Part shown: positions 52,274 to 64,000 of the stretch, piece after piece
Position numbering within the stretch: the first letter of the stretch is position 1
Layout of the letters: every line of letters starts with the position of its first letter
Assembly: GCA_035236585.1 (NCBI GenBank)
Contig: CP141130.1
Location: forward strand, 32,065,501-32,129,500
Direction of reading: 5' to 3'
Origin: Warburgia ugandensis
Taxonomy: Eukaryota; Streptophyta; Magnoliopsida; Canellales; Canellaceae
DNA length: 64,000 nt
Translations under genes and position numbers: made by a program
Notes under the pieces: model-generated
The model's input: only the letters and a program-made list of their open reading frames with translations
Database searches by the model: none
What the model was told of the DNA's origin: nothing

Positions 52274-54732
52274 TGTAACACCCTGGGTTTTAATAACATT
52301 TTTTTAAATAATAATTATAGTCTTAAAACATCATATGCGATGAAACATGCATCTCATGGATGTAAACATAATCATCCCATGGATGTAAAACAGGATATGA
52401 TCCAATATCAATGAGCATACAATAACAAACAGGATAACCCATATGTACATGGTTCCCATGAGTGCCCCCTACACTCGTACAACATATCATGAGTACCATC
52501 CTCTGAGTATCGTCACACCCAAGCATACCACTCCAAGTTCTCAACCACTACTGCTCCCTGTCGACACTATAACGGGAGACTTAATATCCATCCCCATGGA
52601 AAGGCCTGCACCAGTAGTGTGGACTATCCATGTTACCAACCCCTACCAAAAGCCATCTATTACATCATAAATTCAGAGGGTGGGTGGCCGGCCCTACTCC
52701 CTCTTAGCATGACATCCACCAGGTGAGAGCACCCGTAATAAATTATAAAACATGAAAATAACATATCTCGTAAAACCAGGATCACTTATGGCTCACAATT
52801 CCCAAGGCACACACCTCATCCCAGGGTTAGCCTCTCAAAGGACTAGCCACAAAGCCTCTACCACCAAATTTATGAAAACCCACCAATCTCAATGATGCAA
52901 TAAAGAAAGATAATTACTAATCATACATAAGATACGCAATATCAATACCATAAAACAATCGATCATGAAAACCCATTCAATATACTATCAAAATCTCATA
53001 TTGATCATAGCATAAAACTTTGAATCTCACAAAATCTCAGACTAAATAAACAAGTGACAATCAATTATAATCAACCATGATACTATGATAATGCAAGGTT
53101 TTAGAAATCAAAACATATCATTAAATGCCATCACCTACCTCAGTGAGAGAACACAAATCAAGAATGTAATCCTCTTAACTCGCATGCTCTAATGTACCTG
53201 TCAATATTGCAATACTATTTTGTGTTATTTATTTCATCTCAGTAGAATCTATGGCGATCCAATCGTTGGATTGTTTTCTAAGATCTCTATTTATGATTAG
53301 ATCCTTAATCCCAACATTAATTGTTATTAATTAGTTCTATCTCATGTTCATCCACTCATTTTTGTATGCATCTAAAGTTTACACCTTGATCTGACAGTCA
53401 GATCACCTTAGATCAACAATTTTCTAAGATCCAGATTAGATCAATGGTCTAGATCAATTACTAGAGTAAATACATCTAATCTGATCTTTAGGACCCTTAG
53501 TTATTACCTTATATTATCTAGTTGTTCAAGTTTTGGGGCCTGATCACCCTTTGATCAACTTGATCTGAGTGGTTTGTTGCTATTTTATGAATTTAACCTG
53601 ACTAGATGTGATCAGATCAAGATTCTAATGCGAAAATCATGTCCTCATTATCGAGATGATTCCAACGGACCTTTTGAATAGAAAATCAGGCTTCTATAAC
53701 CTCTAGAATCTCAGAAAAACCATTTCATATAAAAAAAAATCCTATTTTACACCGGTTTGCACTGATGGAAAAGTTTACACTGGCGCAAACCAGCATCCCT
53801 GGGACACACCGCTTCCAGAACACACTGCATGTGTCTGGGTCACCAGGACGCTCCCCGCGTGTCCTAGTGTCCAAGACCATTCTGATTGTCTGGGAACATG
53901 CGTAAGTATCCCCATGCACGCGACATAGTGCCCACGTGCGCCGTCGCCTCCTGGGCATCGCGGTTGGCTTCCTAGGCTCATCGTCCATCTAAGATGATGA
54001 ACTCGAACCGTCCATTTTTTATTTTTTTTTCTTGATCGGAGTCCCAAATGCTCCAATTTTTTATTTGTTTTCTCCATTCCTAAGGTTTTTGGGTTCAAAG
54101 ATCACATTGAATTGCTCAGATCTAACATTGGAGATGTCCTTAATGTGGGTCTAACCATGCTCCACGGTTTTGATTCCCTAAGCCATCTAGTGGCAATTCA
54201 GCTCAAATCCAACCCATATCTGTGAGGGGAAAGTTGGGAAATAAGCAAAAGAGAAGGATAGAGGGTTTAGCCTACTTGATTAGAGCAAGAGAGGGGAATT
54301 AGGGTCCTCTAGTGCATGCAAAATTTGGTCTCAGTTTGGTGGAGAACGGAGCGAAGATGGCATGATCCTAGGACTATTTTTCATTGGGAATGAAGAGGAA
54401 ACTCGCTTTTATAGTTTGAGATTCGATTTCCTCGCAAGGAAAGAGGATCACTACCTTCCTCCATTGGAGCTAGAATGGGAATGGAAAGGGGTGTCGTTAT
54501 CAAAACAACCCCCTCTCAATCAAGTCACTTTCCTAATTACAAATTACCCTCTGATCTTAAAATATTCATATCTCCCTCATTCGAACTCCATTTTCGACGC
54601 TCTTTATATCATTCAATTCCTACGTGTACTTTCTAAATTTTGTGGTTTCAAAACCAAATTCTATTTATAGAATTTTTAATTTAATTAATTTATTTTATTT
54701 CTAATTTAGGGTTAAATTTTGATGATATTACA
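52274..54732 (-). repeat. T2 LTR, left in the window (3' LTR of the element)
   Basis: Runs from TGTAACACCC to GATGATATTACA on the + strand and pairs along its length with 59276-61806 (CATCATATGCGATGAAACATG, CTATCCATGTTACCAA, ATTTGTGTTATTTATTTCATC-like blocks). Minus-strand start TGTAATATCATC follows the polypurine tract. Short frames inside are not genes. Confidence 0.92.
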
Positions 54733-54750
54733 TCCTTCCCACCTTATAAA
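54733..54750 (-). promoter_or_regulatory. Polypurine tract of T2
   Basis: Minus-strand AAGGTGGGAAGGA directly before the LTR start. Confidence 0.75.
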
Positions 54751-54779
54751 AATTTCATCCTCAAAATTTTGGTATATAC

Positions 54780-56130
54780 CTCTATGTAAATAACTCTAGG
54801 TGGATCCTCCTCATCTCATCTTCTGTCTCCCACGTGGCCTCCTGTAATGAATGATGTTGCCAAAGGACCTTAACTAATGAAATAGTTTTAGTCCTCAACT
54901 CCTTGACCTTCTTATCTAGTATACACACAGGCCTCTCCTCAAATATCATATCAGGCTATAACTCTCTTAGGATCTACTCCAGCACCTGTGATGGGTCTAG
55001 CATGTACTTCCTCAGCATAGATACATGGAAGACGTTGTGTACATTCACCAACTGTGGTGGTAAGGCTAGCTAGTATGCTACTAACCCAACTCTGTGTAAA
55101 ATCTCAACAGGCCCAATGTACCTCGGGCTAAGTTTCCCTTTATTCCCAAGCCTCATCACTCCTTTCATAGGAAAAACTTTTAAGAATACATGCCCACCTT
55201 TGGAGAACTCTAGGTTTTTCTGCCTCTTGTCAGCATAACTCTTCTAGCGATTGTGAGCTGTCAACAATCTCTTTCGAATAAGTTGAACCTTCTCTGCACA
55301 CTCTTCCACCAATTTGAACTTCACTATATGTCTCTTTCCCACATCACTCCAACATAAGCGTGACCGACAAGGCCTGCCATAATGTGCCTTGTATGGAGCC
55401 ATGCCAATATTTGCATGATAGTTGTTATTATAAGCAAACTCTACCAATGAAAAATGATCCTCCCAACTACCCTTCCAATCCATAACACAAGCCCTAACAT
55501 ATCCTCAATCGTCTAGATGATCCTCTTAGTCTGACCATCTGTCTGAGGGTGGAACATTGTGCTAAATTTTAGCCTCGATCCTAAAGCCTCTTGCATGCTC
55601 TTCCAGTACTTTGAGGTAAATCAAGTGTCTTGATTTGATATAATCGTCAAGGGAACTCTATGTAGTCTTACGATCTCCTTGACATACAATTTCACTAGAC
55701 TATCCACTATGTAATTCTGCCTGATAAGAAGAAAATGAGTAGACTTGGTCAATCTGTCCACAACGACCCATATCATGTCATGTTCACTAACAGTCCTCGA
55801 AAGGCCCACAATGAAATCCATGGTAATATGATCCCACTTCCACTCAGGGAGATCCAATGTCTGAAGTAGCCCTGATGGTCATTGATGCTCTGCCTTGACC
55901 TACTAACAAGTCAAACACCATGCCACACACTCCTCAACATCCTTCTTCATTTTGTTCCACCAAAAATGTCTCCTAAGGTCCTGATACATCTTTGTACCTC
56001 TAGGATGGATCATATACTGGGACTGGTGTGCCTCCTGAATTAACTCACTCTTCAACTCATCATCTGCTGGTACCACCAACCTACTCTTGAATCTAACTCC
56101 TCCATCCAGTCCCCTCATAAAATCTATCCT
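54780..56130 (-). pseudogene. T2 integrase and chromodomain, broken
   Basis: Minus-strand wording: AHQSQYMIHPRGTKMYQDLR and CLTC of the HHCC finger (56.04-55.90 kb), PEWKWDHITMDFIVGLSRT with the first Asp (about 55.85 kb), TIISNQDT for the second-Asp strand (about 55.63 kb), LVEFAYNNNYHANIGMAPYK and GRPCRS (55.46-55.37 kb), then FHVSMLRKYM and the chromodomain with ISLVKVLWQHH ... ATWE (55.03-54.80 kb). Same order as T1. Confidence 0.92.
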
Positions 56131-56289
56131 ATCTGCCAGATCTTATGTCTCCTTATCTTTGCCCTGAGCCTTTAAAATCCTGTCGAGGAACTTAGACCGT
56201 GTTGATAGATTGGCAATCATTACTCCAAACTTCCTACTCAAGGCATCTGTGATTATGTTAGCCTTCCCTAGGTGGTATTGAATGGTGAA

Positions 56290-57610
56290 ATCATAGTCCT
56301 TGAGATATTACATCCATCTATGCTGCCTCATGTTCAAATCACTCTAAGTAAAGAAGTACTTGAGGCTCTTATGATCAGTGAATACCTCCAACTTCTCACC
56401 ATATAGATAATGTCTCCAAGACTTCAGTGCAAATACCACTACTACTAACTCCAAATCATGTGTCGGGTAATTCACCTCATGTGTCTTAAGTTGTTTACCT
56501 TTCAATGCTGCACCAACACTGTTCTTAATCCTTTACCCGAGGCATCGCAATAAATTACATAACCACCTACACCTAATGGTAATGTCAACACTGGGGCAGT
56601 AGTAGGCCTCCTCTTGAGCTCTTGTAAGCTCTCCTTACAGGCATTGATCCAAACAAACTAAATGTCTTTCTTTGCCAGGGTAGTTAAAGGTAACGCAATC
56701 TTTGAGAATTCCTCAATGAACCAACGATAATATCCTACCAAACTAAGAAAACTGCTTATCTCTGTCACTGTCTTGGGCATCTCCCAATGTAGCACTACCT
56801 CAACTTTGGTCGGGTCTATGGCCACTCCATCTTTAGATACCACGTGGCCTAAAAACTACACCTGATCTAAAAAAAAATCACATTTACTAAACTTGGCATA
56901 CAACTAATGTCGACTAAGTGTGTCCAATACCGTGTGGAGATGCTCCTTATGTGCTTCATGACTAGGCGAGTAACTAAGATATCATAGATGAAGACAATCA
57001 CAAACTTATCTAAGTAAGCTTGAAAGACACAGTTCATTAGGTCCATGAACACTACAAGTACGTTGGTCAATCTGAATGACATCACTAAAAACTCATAGTG
57101 ACCATAACGACTCCTAAAAGTAGTTTTTAAGATGTACTCTTCTCTAACCCTCAACTGATGGTATCCTGATCTCAGGTCTATCTTGGAGAATACTCGTGCT
57201 GATTGAAGCTGATCAAATAAATCATCTTTGCGTGGCAAAGGGCATCGGTTCTTTATAGTGACACCATTCAGCAATTGATAGTCAATGCATAGTCTCAGTG
57301 ACCCATCCTTTTTCTTCACAAAAAGAACTAGTGCTCCCCATGGAGACGTGCTCGACTTAATGAATCACTCATCAAGTAACTCTTGCAACTATACTTTAAG
57401 CTCTCTTAACTCTGCTAGGGCCATTCTGTATGGTGAATTAGAAATAGGCGATGTACCTGACACCAAGTCAGTAATAAAGTCAATCTCTCTACTTAGCGGC
57501 AATCCTGGTAACTCCTTAAGAAAAACATCTGCAAACTCACAGACAACATCAATATCTTCAATATGTGGCAACCTTTTGTCCTCAACAACCACATAAGCGA
57601 GAAACACTCT
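56290..57610 (-). pseudogene. T2 reverse transcriptase and RNase H, broken
   Basis: Minus strand: linker DVVCEFADVFLKELPGLP and GTSPISNSPY (57.55-57.43 kb), RT with [52 protein letters not shown] and [10 protein letters not shown] (57.32-57.07 kb), the DD-bearing strand near 56.99 kb, then GYYRWFIEEFSKIALPLT (about 56.72 kb) and RNase H wording down to about 56.3 kb. Confidence 0.92.
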
Positions 57611-57639
57611 GCACCCTCATGAATAAAATCATGCCACTC

Positions 57640-59150
57640 TCACAGCAGAGATGATGCATGTACTTGCCAGACTTTTTCTGCCTTAGAACAAAACTTCTGG
57701 TTGCCCAGGTATATAAAAAAATAATCCGCTTCTTACGGCAGTCTACGATAGCTCAATAGTTAGCTAACCAATCCATTCCTAATATAAAATCATAATCGAC
57801 CATGTCTAATAAAATGAAGTCTGACTCCATCCTTACACCTGATATCTCCACGGGTATCTCCTGAAGATACTTAGTAACCTCTACTATCTCTCACACGAGT
57901 ATCATAATATCCAACCTAAATGCTAATTTATGTAGGAATACATCAAAGCAAGATGCAAAAATTCATGAAATAAAAGAATGAGTGGACCCTGTGTTAAAGA
58001 GGGCCTTAGCATGCCAGTCTATGACTAGAAGAGTACCCTCAACGACCTGGTTCGAAGCTTGTGCCTGACCTGATGTGATGGCAAACAATCGTCCTTAACT
58101 ACGTGACGTGGTAGCTGACTCTACACCCACCTCAACCTACTTCTCTCTCTATCCCTTAGGACAGTCTTTAAGAAAATGTCCCACTTCTCCACAACCAAAG
58201 CACCTATATGGCTGTCTCTGGAAAGGTGGTTGGTGTTGTCCTTGCTGTTGGGGCTACTTCTGATGTTGTGGTCTGTGAAATCTACTACACCCTTGCCTAG
58301 GGTGCCAACCCTTGCACCTGTCACATCTATTCCTCTCTATATCTCTCCTAGGCTTGGTTTGTGGCTGATAACTTGGTGCTCTACGTGCTTGCATAGCACT
58401 AAAAGGTCTCTTGCCCTTAGTGGGCTGGTACGTGATCCCTCTAGTCCTAAGAGAATTCTTTTCCAGCATGGAGGCCATGTCAGCTGCATCTCACACAGTC
58501 ATGGGTCATGAAGTAATCACCCGATCTCTCAACCAAGGTGTTAATCCATCCACAAATCTGTCTGTTGCCTCCTTATTCGAGGCAAGCACATTAGGAGAAA
58601 ACCTCCTCAGTCAGGTAAATTGGTTCAAGTATTGTTAAACCGTCATATCTCTCTGCTCCAGGGTGGCAAATTCTTTATTCAATGATTGCAATGCATGAGG
58701 TGGAAAGTACTGAGTATCAAAACCCTGCTTAAAGGTCTCCCATGTTATCGTCATTGTAGGGTCTGGTCACGTACGTGTAAAAGTCTACCATCAAAAGCCT
58801 ACCTCACCCTTCAGTTGGTAGGCAGCTACCCAGACCTAATCTTTTGATGCGATCTCCATCGCTTCAAATGTCCTCTCTGCCTCAAATAACCATCACTCAG
58901 CCTCCTCAGTATCACCGTCACCATAGAAGGGTGGCGCCATGTTCTGGAATCACTTTAACAATTTATTTATTTTCTTAGAGTCACTCGTAGCATCACCCTC
59001 AATGGTCTTAGGTGCTGATGGTGCCTGTGCCTATTGTTGTATGAGGGGTATCAATCTTTGCATCACTCTATTCACCAACTCAGTATCGCAATCCTCGGCA
59101 TAGCAAGGGTAGACCTTGTCCTTCTTTGAGGAGCCATCTGTCAGGGATTC
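57640..59150 (-). pseudogene. T2 gag and protease, broken
   Basis: Minus strand: capsid-like text around 58.9-58.5 kb (including VDGL.P and a DMASMLEK segment near 58.48 kb), a basic Arg/Gln-rich linker (ERNRCDRC and neighbours), a CCHC-type knuckle C-FGC-GE-VGHF-LKDC (reading across 58.21-58.16 kb), and the aspartic protease signature ALFNTGSTHSFIS at about 58.0 kb. Order as in the family. Confidence 0.85.
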
Positions 59151-59261
59151 AAATATAACTAAATGTAAGTTCCTCCCTCCTAGTTCTTCTTTAACAACAA
59201 TTCATGGACTGTCATCTACATATAAGTAGACCTTTGTAAAGATTATGACAGAATAGACTGG

Positions 59262-59274
59262 GCTTTGATACCAA
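59262..59274 (-). promoter_or_regulatory. Primer-binding site of T2, initiator tRNA-Met type
   Basis: Minus-strand TGGTATCAAAGCC, one mismatch from the iMet site (TGGTATCAGAGCC), next to the end of the LTR. Confidence 0.88.
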
Positions 59275-59275
59275 C

Positions 59276-61806
59276 TATAACGCCCTATGTTTTTATAACA
59301 TTTTTTTATATAATAATTATAGTCTTAAAACATCATATGCGATGAAACATGCACCTCATGGATGTAAAATAGGATATGATCCAATATCAACGAGCATACA
59401 AAAACAAACAGGGTAACTCGAATGTACGTGGTGCCCATGAGTGTCCCCTGCATTAGTGCAACATATCATGAGTACTCATATACATCCTCTGAGTGTTGTC
59501 ACACTTAGGCATACAATAACTTCTCTATGCTCATCATGCAAGCACACAGAATAAGAGTATGGATCATCATGCATCAGTGGCAACCACTCCAGGGTCTCAA
59601 CCACCACCGCTCGCCATCATCACCGTAACGAGAGACTTAACGTCCGTCCCCTTGGAAAGGACTAAACCAGTAGTGTGGACTATCCATGTTACCAAACCCT
59701 ACCAAAAGTCATCTGTGGGCAGGTGTCTATCACATCATAAATCACATTACAAATTCAGACGGTGGGTAGTCAGCCTTACTCCCTCCTAGCATGACATCCA
59801 CTGGGTGAGAGCACCCATCATAAGTCAAAAAACATGAAAATCATGTATCTCGTAAAACCAAGAGCACTCGTGGCTCACAATCCCCAAGGCACATGCATCA
59901 TCGAAGGGTTAGCCTCTCCAAGGACTAGCCACCAAACCTCCACCACCAAATTTATGAAAACCCACCAATCTCAGTGATGTAATAAAGAAAGATAATTAAT
60001 AATCATACATAAGATACACGGTATCATTACCATAAAACAATCGATCATGAAAACCCATTCAATAAACTATCGAAATCTCATATCGATCATAGCATAAAAC
60101 TTTGAATCTCACGAAATCTCAGACTAAATAAACAAGTGACAATCAATCACAATCAACCATGATGTTATGATAATACAAGGTTTTAGAAATCAAAACATAA
60201 CATTAAATGTCATCACCTATCAATGAGAGATAACCCAAATCAAGCGTCTAATCCTCTTAGCTCACATGCTCTAATGTACCTACCAGTATCACAGTACTAT
60301 TTTGTGTTATTTATTTCATCTCAATGGAATCTATGGTGATCCAACCATTGGATTGTTATCTAAGATCTCTATTTATGATTAGATCCTTAATCCCACAATT
60401 AATTATTATTAATCAATTCTATCTCATGTTCATCTGCTCATTTTTGTGTGCATCTAACGTTTACACCTTGATCTGATGGTCAGATCATCCTTAGATCAAT
60501 AATTTTCCAAGATCTGGGTTAAATCAATGGTCTGAATTAATTGCTAGAGCAAATACACCTAATCTGATCCATAGGACCCTCAATTATTACCTTATATTCT
60601 CTAGTTGTTTAAGTTCTGGGGCATAATCACCCTTTGATTAGCCTGATCTAAGTGATTTGGTGTTATTTGATGAATTTAACTTGACTAGATGTGATCAGAT
60701 CAAGATTCTAATGCTAAAATCAAGTCCGCATTGTCAAGACGATTCCAACAGACCTTTTAGATCGAACATTAGGCTTCTGTAACCTCTAAACTCTCAAGAA
60801 AACCATTTTAGATAAAATTAAAAAAAATCCTATTTTACACCAATTTGCACCAGCAGAACGGTTTACACCAATTTACATCGGCGTCCCCGAGACACACCAT
60901 TTCCAAAACATGTCACGGAATGCACCGCGTGAGTCCTGGTTTCCAAGACGCCGAGTGTTCTGGTCGTCTAGGACAGCGCACATAAGCATCTTCATGCGAG
61001 CATGCGCCATCCGCTCCTGGGCGTCCCAGTTGGCATCCTGGGCGCATCGTCCCCAATGGACAATGAACTTGAGCAATCTGTTTTCTTTTGGCTTGATAGA
61101 AGCCCCAGACGCTTTGATCGTTATTCCTAGGGTTTTGGGTCCAATGATAACATTGAATGGCGCTATTCCTAGGGTTTTTGGGTCCAATGATCACATTGAA
61201 CAGCTTAGATCTAACATTGGAGGTGTCCTTAATGTGGGTCTAATCATGCTCCATGGTTTTTATTCCTTAGGCCATCCAACGACCATTTAGTTTAGATCCA
61301 GCCCAGATTTGTGAGGGAAAAGTTGGGAAATAAGCAAAAGAGAAGAATAGAGGGTCTAGCCTACATGATTAGAGCCGAAGAGGGGAGATCAGGGTCCTCT
61401 AGTGCATGTAAAATTTGGTCTCAGTTTGGTGGAGAATGGAGCGAAGATGGCATGATCCCAGGGCTGTTTTTCGTGGGGAATGAAGAGGAAACTCACTTTT
61501 GTAGTTTGAGATTCGATTTTCTTGCAAGGAAAGAGAATCATCACCTTCCTCCATTGCAGCTAGAATGAGAATGGAATGGGGTGTCGTTATCAAAATGACC
61601 TCCTCTTAATCGAGTCACTTGCCTAATTACCAAATTGCCCTTTGATCTTAAAATGTTCATATCTCCCTCATCCAAACTCTATTTTCAATGCTCTTTATAC
61701 AGTCCAATTCCTATCAATATGTACTTTCTAAATTTAGTGGTTTCAAGAACAAATTCTATTTGTAGAATTTTTAATTTATTTAATTTAATTTATTGAGGAT
61801 ATTACA
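59276..61806 (-). repeat. T2 LTR, right in the window (5' LTR of the element)
   Basis: Pairs with 52274-54732. Carries a private tandem duplication at about 61112-61200. Ends GAGGATATTACA before the CCATA duplication. Confidence 0.92.
61112..61200. repeat. Short tandem duplication, about 51-bp period
   Basis: TATTCCTAGGGTTTT(T)GGGTCCAATGAT(A/C)ACATTGAA occurs twice in this T2 LTR and once in the other LTR (around 54070-54110), so it arose after insertion or was lost once. Confidence 0.85.
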
Positions 61807-61811
61807 CCATA
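61807..61811. repeat. Target-site duplication CCATA (right copy)
   Basis: Pairs with 52269-52273. Confidence 0.9.
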
Positions 61812-62737
61812 TCTTCCTCTCTCTCCTCCCTCACTCTTCATCCAAATCATCTCAACTCTTATCCCTTTCTTCCCTTAAATCCTAATGATTCATCCCTAGG
61901 TCTCCCACTCCCTAAACATTACAAATATTAGGTGAAGCAAAAGGAAGACCTATTTTTCAACTTTCCCTAGAGATCAAAACAACACTTAGGGAAAATAGAG
62001 GGAGGAATATCATCCTCACCCAAGCTCCCTCAAGCTTCAAGCCTCAATGTTCAAATGCTTCGAAGCAAAGGTAAGTGTTCTCAGCCCAACCTATTTCCCA
62101 TTCCATTCTCTTCTTTTATTCTTTCTTCTTCCATCTCCATGATTGCACTTAGTTTTCATGGATCAAGCATCTTTATTTTGCACTCATTATTTTGTCGCAT
62201 ACATTCAACTTTTATTGTCTTTGGTTTGCATGCATGAAAGATAGCTTACATGTATCCTTTATCTTAACCTTTCTATACATCCATCTTTTATTATTCTTCC
62301 ACTTTACATGCTTCATCAATCATGCTTATCTTCATGTTTACATGCATAACACTTCCATGCATTCAATTAAGCTTGCATGCATCTTCTTCCTAGAATTCTC
62401 ATCTTCATCCAATGCCCCCTTGCATGCATAATAGTTTATGTTCTACCATAGTAATTACATGTGTGCATGTTTACCAGTTCATCTTTCTCTTAGATTTCAT
62501 GCATCCTTGTCATGTTATTTTGCACTTCTGTTTAGCCCACATAGTTCAATTAGTTCTTTTTATTATAACATGTATTTCATCTACGCATTGCACGTTCATC
62601 CCTTTACGTGCTTCCATCATAGTTGCATGCACATCTATTTATGTAGCCTTTGCATGCATCTCACACTACCCCGCCTTCCATCTCTTACCTATCACCAACT
62701 TAAGTTTCACACACAACTCATCCTCCATCTTCACTAT

Positions 62738-62772
<35 letters not shown>

Positions 62773-63937
62773 CCCATCACTCTTTCTTCCTTCTCTTTCA
62801 CAAGTATTGTTCTCCTTTGTTCTTCTATTTTTCTTTTCTTATGGGATTTGGACTAAATGAGAAGGACAGAGGCCTCGTACCATTCTACGGTAGAAAGGAG
62901 TCTTTCCTATCCTAGATTAAGGTGTTGGGAGAATAACAAATCTTTCCATAAAGAAACTCTAATTACTAGCTAAGAGCTTCATGTTGAAGAGCAGGACCAG
63001 TTCTAAGAATAAGTACCTATCTCTTACTTCATCTTCTAAGGCTGGAATTTGGTGTATCCTAATTGAAGGACCATTATCACTATGCTATTTCCTTCTAGTT
63101 CCTCATTAAGGTAGGAAGCCTCCTCTATGATTGCCTCTAACTTAAGGATGAATGACCTCTAATCTCCTCCTTATCTCTCTCCTTAAAAGCTACCATCTTT
63201 TCTAAAAGTGTCTACCAAGGAGATGCAACAAATTGTTTTACACTTCCATTCCATACTTACTTTTACTTCTTTTAATTAGTGCAATGTTTTAGGAAAGGTG
63301 TTAAGAATCTCTTCTCTTGGCTTCCTTAGCACTTCATTCCTAAGGATTTTTGGATAAGATTTGACTTTATGGGATTGTAGCATGTTAGGATAAGGAGAAG
63401 TGAACAACTTGGTGGTAAGTTAGTGTATTATGGCTTGAAGAGAAGCCATAAGTTCATGTTGAGTGACATAACAATGTAACCCTATAGCGGAATTCAAGCC
63501 CAGGAAGAAGATGTTTTATTTTCTTTCTTTACTTGCTTTCTTTATTTGCTTATATATCAAATCCTTGTAAGTTTTCCATTAATGAAATAGTTTCTTTTCA
63601 TTATTAGTCAATTTACTTTACTTTTTGCTTAGTTGCTTAATTCATTGCTTTCATATTTAATTAGTACTAACTTTAGTTCCTTGTTACTTTACTATCTTTA
63701 AATGTTTCTTTTCTTTTTTATGTCTTAGATTCTGACTTTCCTTTCATTGTTAATTGATTTACTTAGATTGTTTACTTTTCTTTCCCTTGAAGTTCCTTCA
63801 ATTTCCTTTGCTTGGCTAGGTTAAAGTAACATAACCTAAGTTTTAATAAAGTCCTTGTGAGATCAACCCTTTTTTTTTTATTCTATACTCCTATAAAGTT
63901 GTGCACTTGTGATAATAATTAAGAAACATTAAGTTTA
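61812..63937 (+). repeat. Family A LTR copy B, terminal piece
   Basis: Pyrimidine-rich, then C/T/A-rich with many CATGCAT-like motifs (62.1-62.7 kb), then the part matching copy A 38.8-39.24 kb, ending with GTCCTTGTGAGATCAACCC ... TTGTGCACTTGTGATAA, the common end of Athila/TAT-like LTRs. Contains a (CA)n at 62741-62770. No host gene. Confidence 0.75.
62741..62770 (+). repeat. (AC)n microsatellite
   Basis: Fifteen AC units. Confidence 0.95.
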
Positions 63938-63955
63938 TGGCACCATTGCTGGGGA
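63938..63955 (+). promoter_or_regulatory. Primer-binding site of the element that starts with copy B
   Basis: TGGCACCATTGCTGGGGA matches the Athila-type tRNA-Asp-complementary site TGGCGCCGTTGCCGGGGA at all but three positions and follows the LTR end. The internal region runs off the window at 64000. Confidence 0.85.
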
Positions 63956-64000
63956 CTTGCAACGGAGTTTAATTAATATCTAGGTTGTAATGCTTTACCA

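Larger units (their letters stand above)
52274..61806 (-). mobile_element. Tekay/Del-like chromovirus 'T2' (Ty3/gypsy), reverse orientation, fossil copy
   Basis: About 9.5 kb with LTRs 52274-54732 and 59276-61806, CCATA duplications, and minus-strand gag, protease, RT, RNase H, integrase and chromodomain. It is much more worn than T1: well over ten breaks, so clearly dead. The two LTRs differ by roughly a tenth over the parts compared by eye, so T2 looks older than T1 although both sit in the same host LTR. The two elements' LTRs are not close copies of each other. Confidence 0.93.
42450..63937 (+). mobile_element. Family A LTR, copy B: left LTR of an element continuing past the window, split by two Tekay insertions
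   Basis: Host pieces are 42450-43868, 51937-52273 and 61807-63937; copy A wording runs through them in the same order, and each interruption is bounded by a 5-bp target duplication. The left limit (TGTTAATGC near 42450) is a guess. The right end is fixed by the primer-binding site at 63938. Net LTR length is about 3.9 kb, long even for TAT/Athila relatives. The centre is pyrimidine-rich; open frames at 62055-62915 are low-complexity products. Confidence 0.78.

Noticed and set aside
62412-62915. 167- and 140-residue overlapping frames rich in Ser, His and Phe
   Set aside because: Pyrimidine-rich LTR sequence with a (CA)n; two frames open at once with no family resemblance.

Overview
The window looks like intergenic DNA from a large, repeat-rich seed-plant genome. 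It is AT-rich, and nearly all recognisable sequence belongs to nested transposable elements of plant types: Tekay/Del-like chromoviruses, TAT/Athila-like Ty3/gypsy elements with very long LTRs, a PIF/Harbinger DNA transposon and a plant mobile domain (PMD) gene. No intact host gene, tRNA gene, rRNA gene or CRISPR array was found. The species cannot be named from what is seen here.

1 to about 24.6 kb is a stack of insertions in one old Tekay-like gypsy element on the + strand ('element C'). C shows reverse transcriptase/RNase H at 1-589, more RNase H at 8906-9104, integrase at 15975-16700, integrase end plus chromodomain at 19749-20590, a polypurine tract, and an LTR start at 20611. It is split by three insertions. 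The first is a non-autonomous long-LTR element at 592-8900 (target duplication CTAAC). The second is a reverse-oriented solo LTR at 9110-15969 (CAATT), itself split by another LTR at 11015-14670. The third is a 3-kb solo LTR at about 16701-19748. A relative of that third LTR lies in reverse orientation and ends at 24584.

24.6-35 kb is older and less clear. It holds a 180-bp tandem duplication, a broken PIF/Harbinger transposase (25.5-26.1 kb) followed by its usual Myb/SANT partner gene (26.75-27.3 kb), and a decayed PMD gene (about 31.4-34.2 kb) flanked by roughly 280-bp direct repeats 5 kb apart.

35-42.4 kb carries minus-strand remains of a TAT/Ogre-like gypsy element, split by a partial long LTR (36.6-39.2 kb) and carrying a perfect 245-bp tandem duplication. 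42.4-63.94 kb is a second copy of that LTR, ending in a tRNA-type primer-binding site at 63938, so it is the left LTR of an element running off the window. Two Tekay-like elements were inserted into it: a + strand one at 43869-51936 (duplication TTTCC) and a - strand one at 52274-61806 (duplication CCATA). Both are fossils with LTRs, primer sites, gag, pol and chromodomain still visible.

There is no operon-like cooperation between genes here. The logic of the region is its insertion order. Many long open frames are simple-sequence artefacts (CA, CT, GA, TA repeats).
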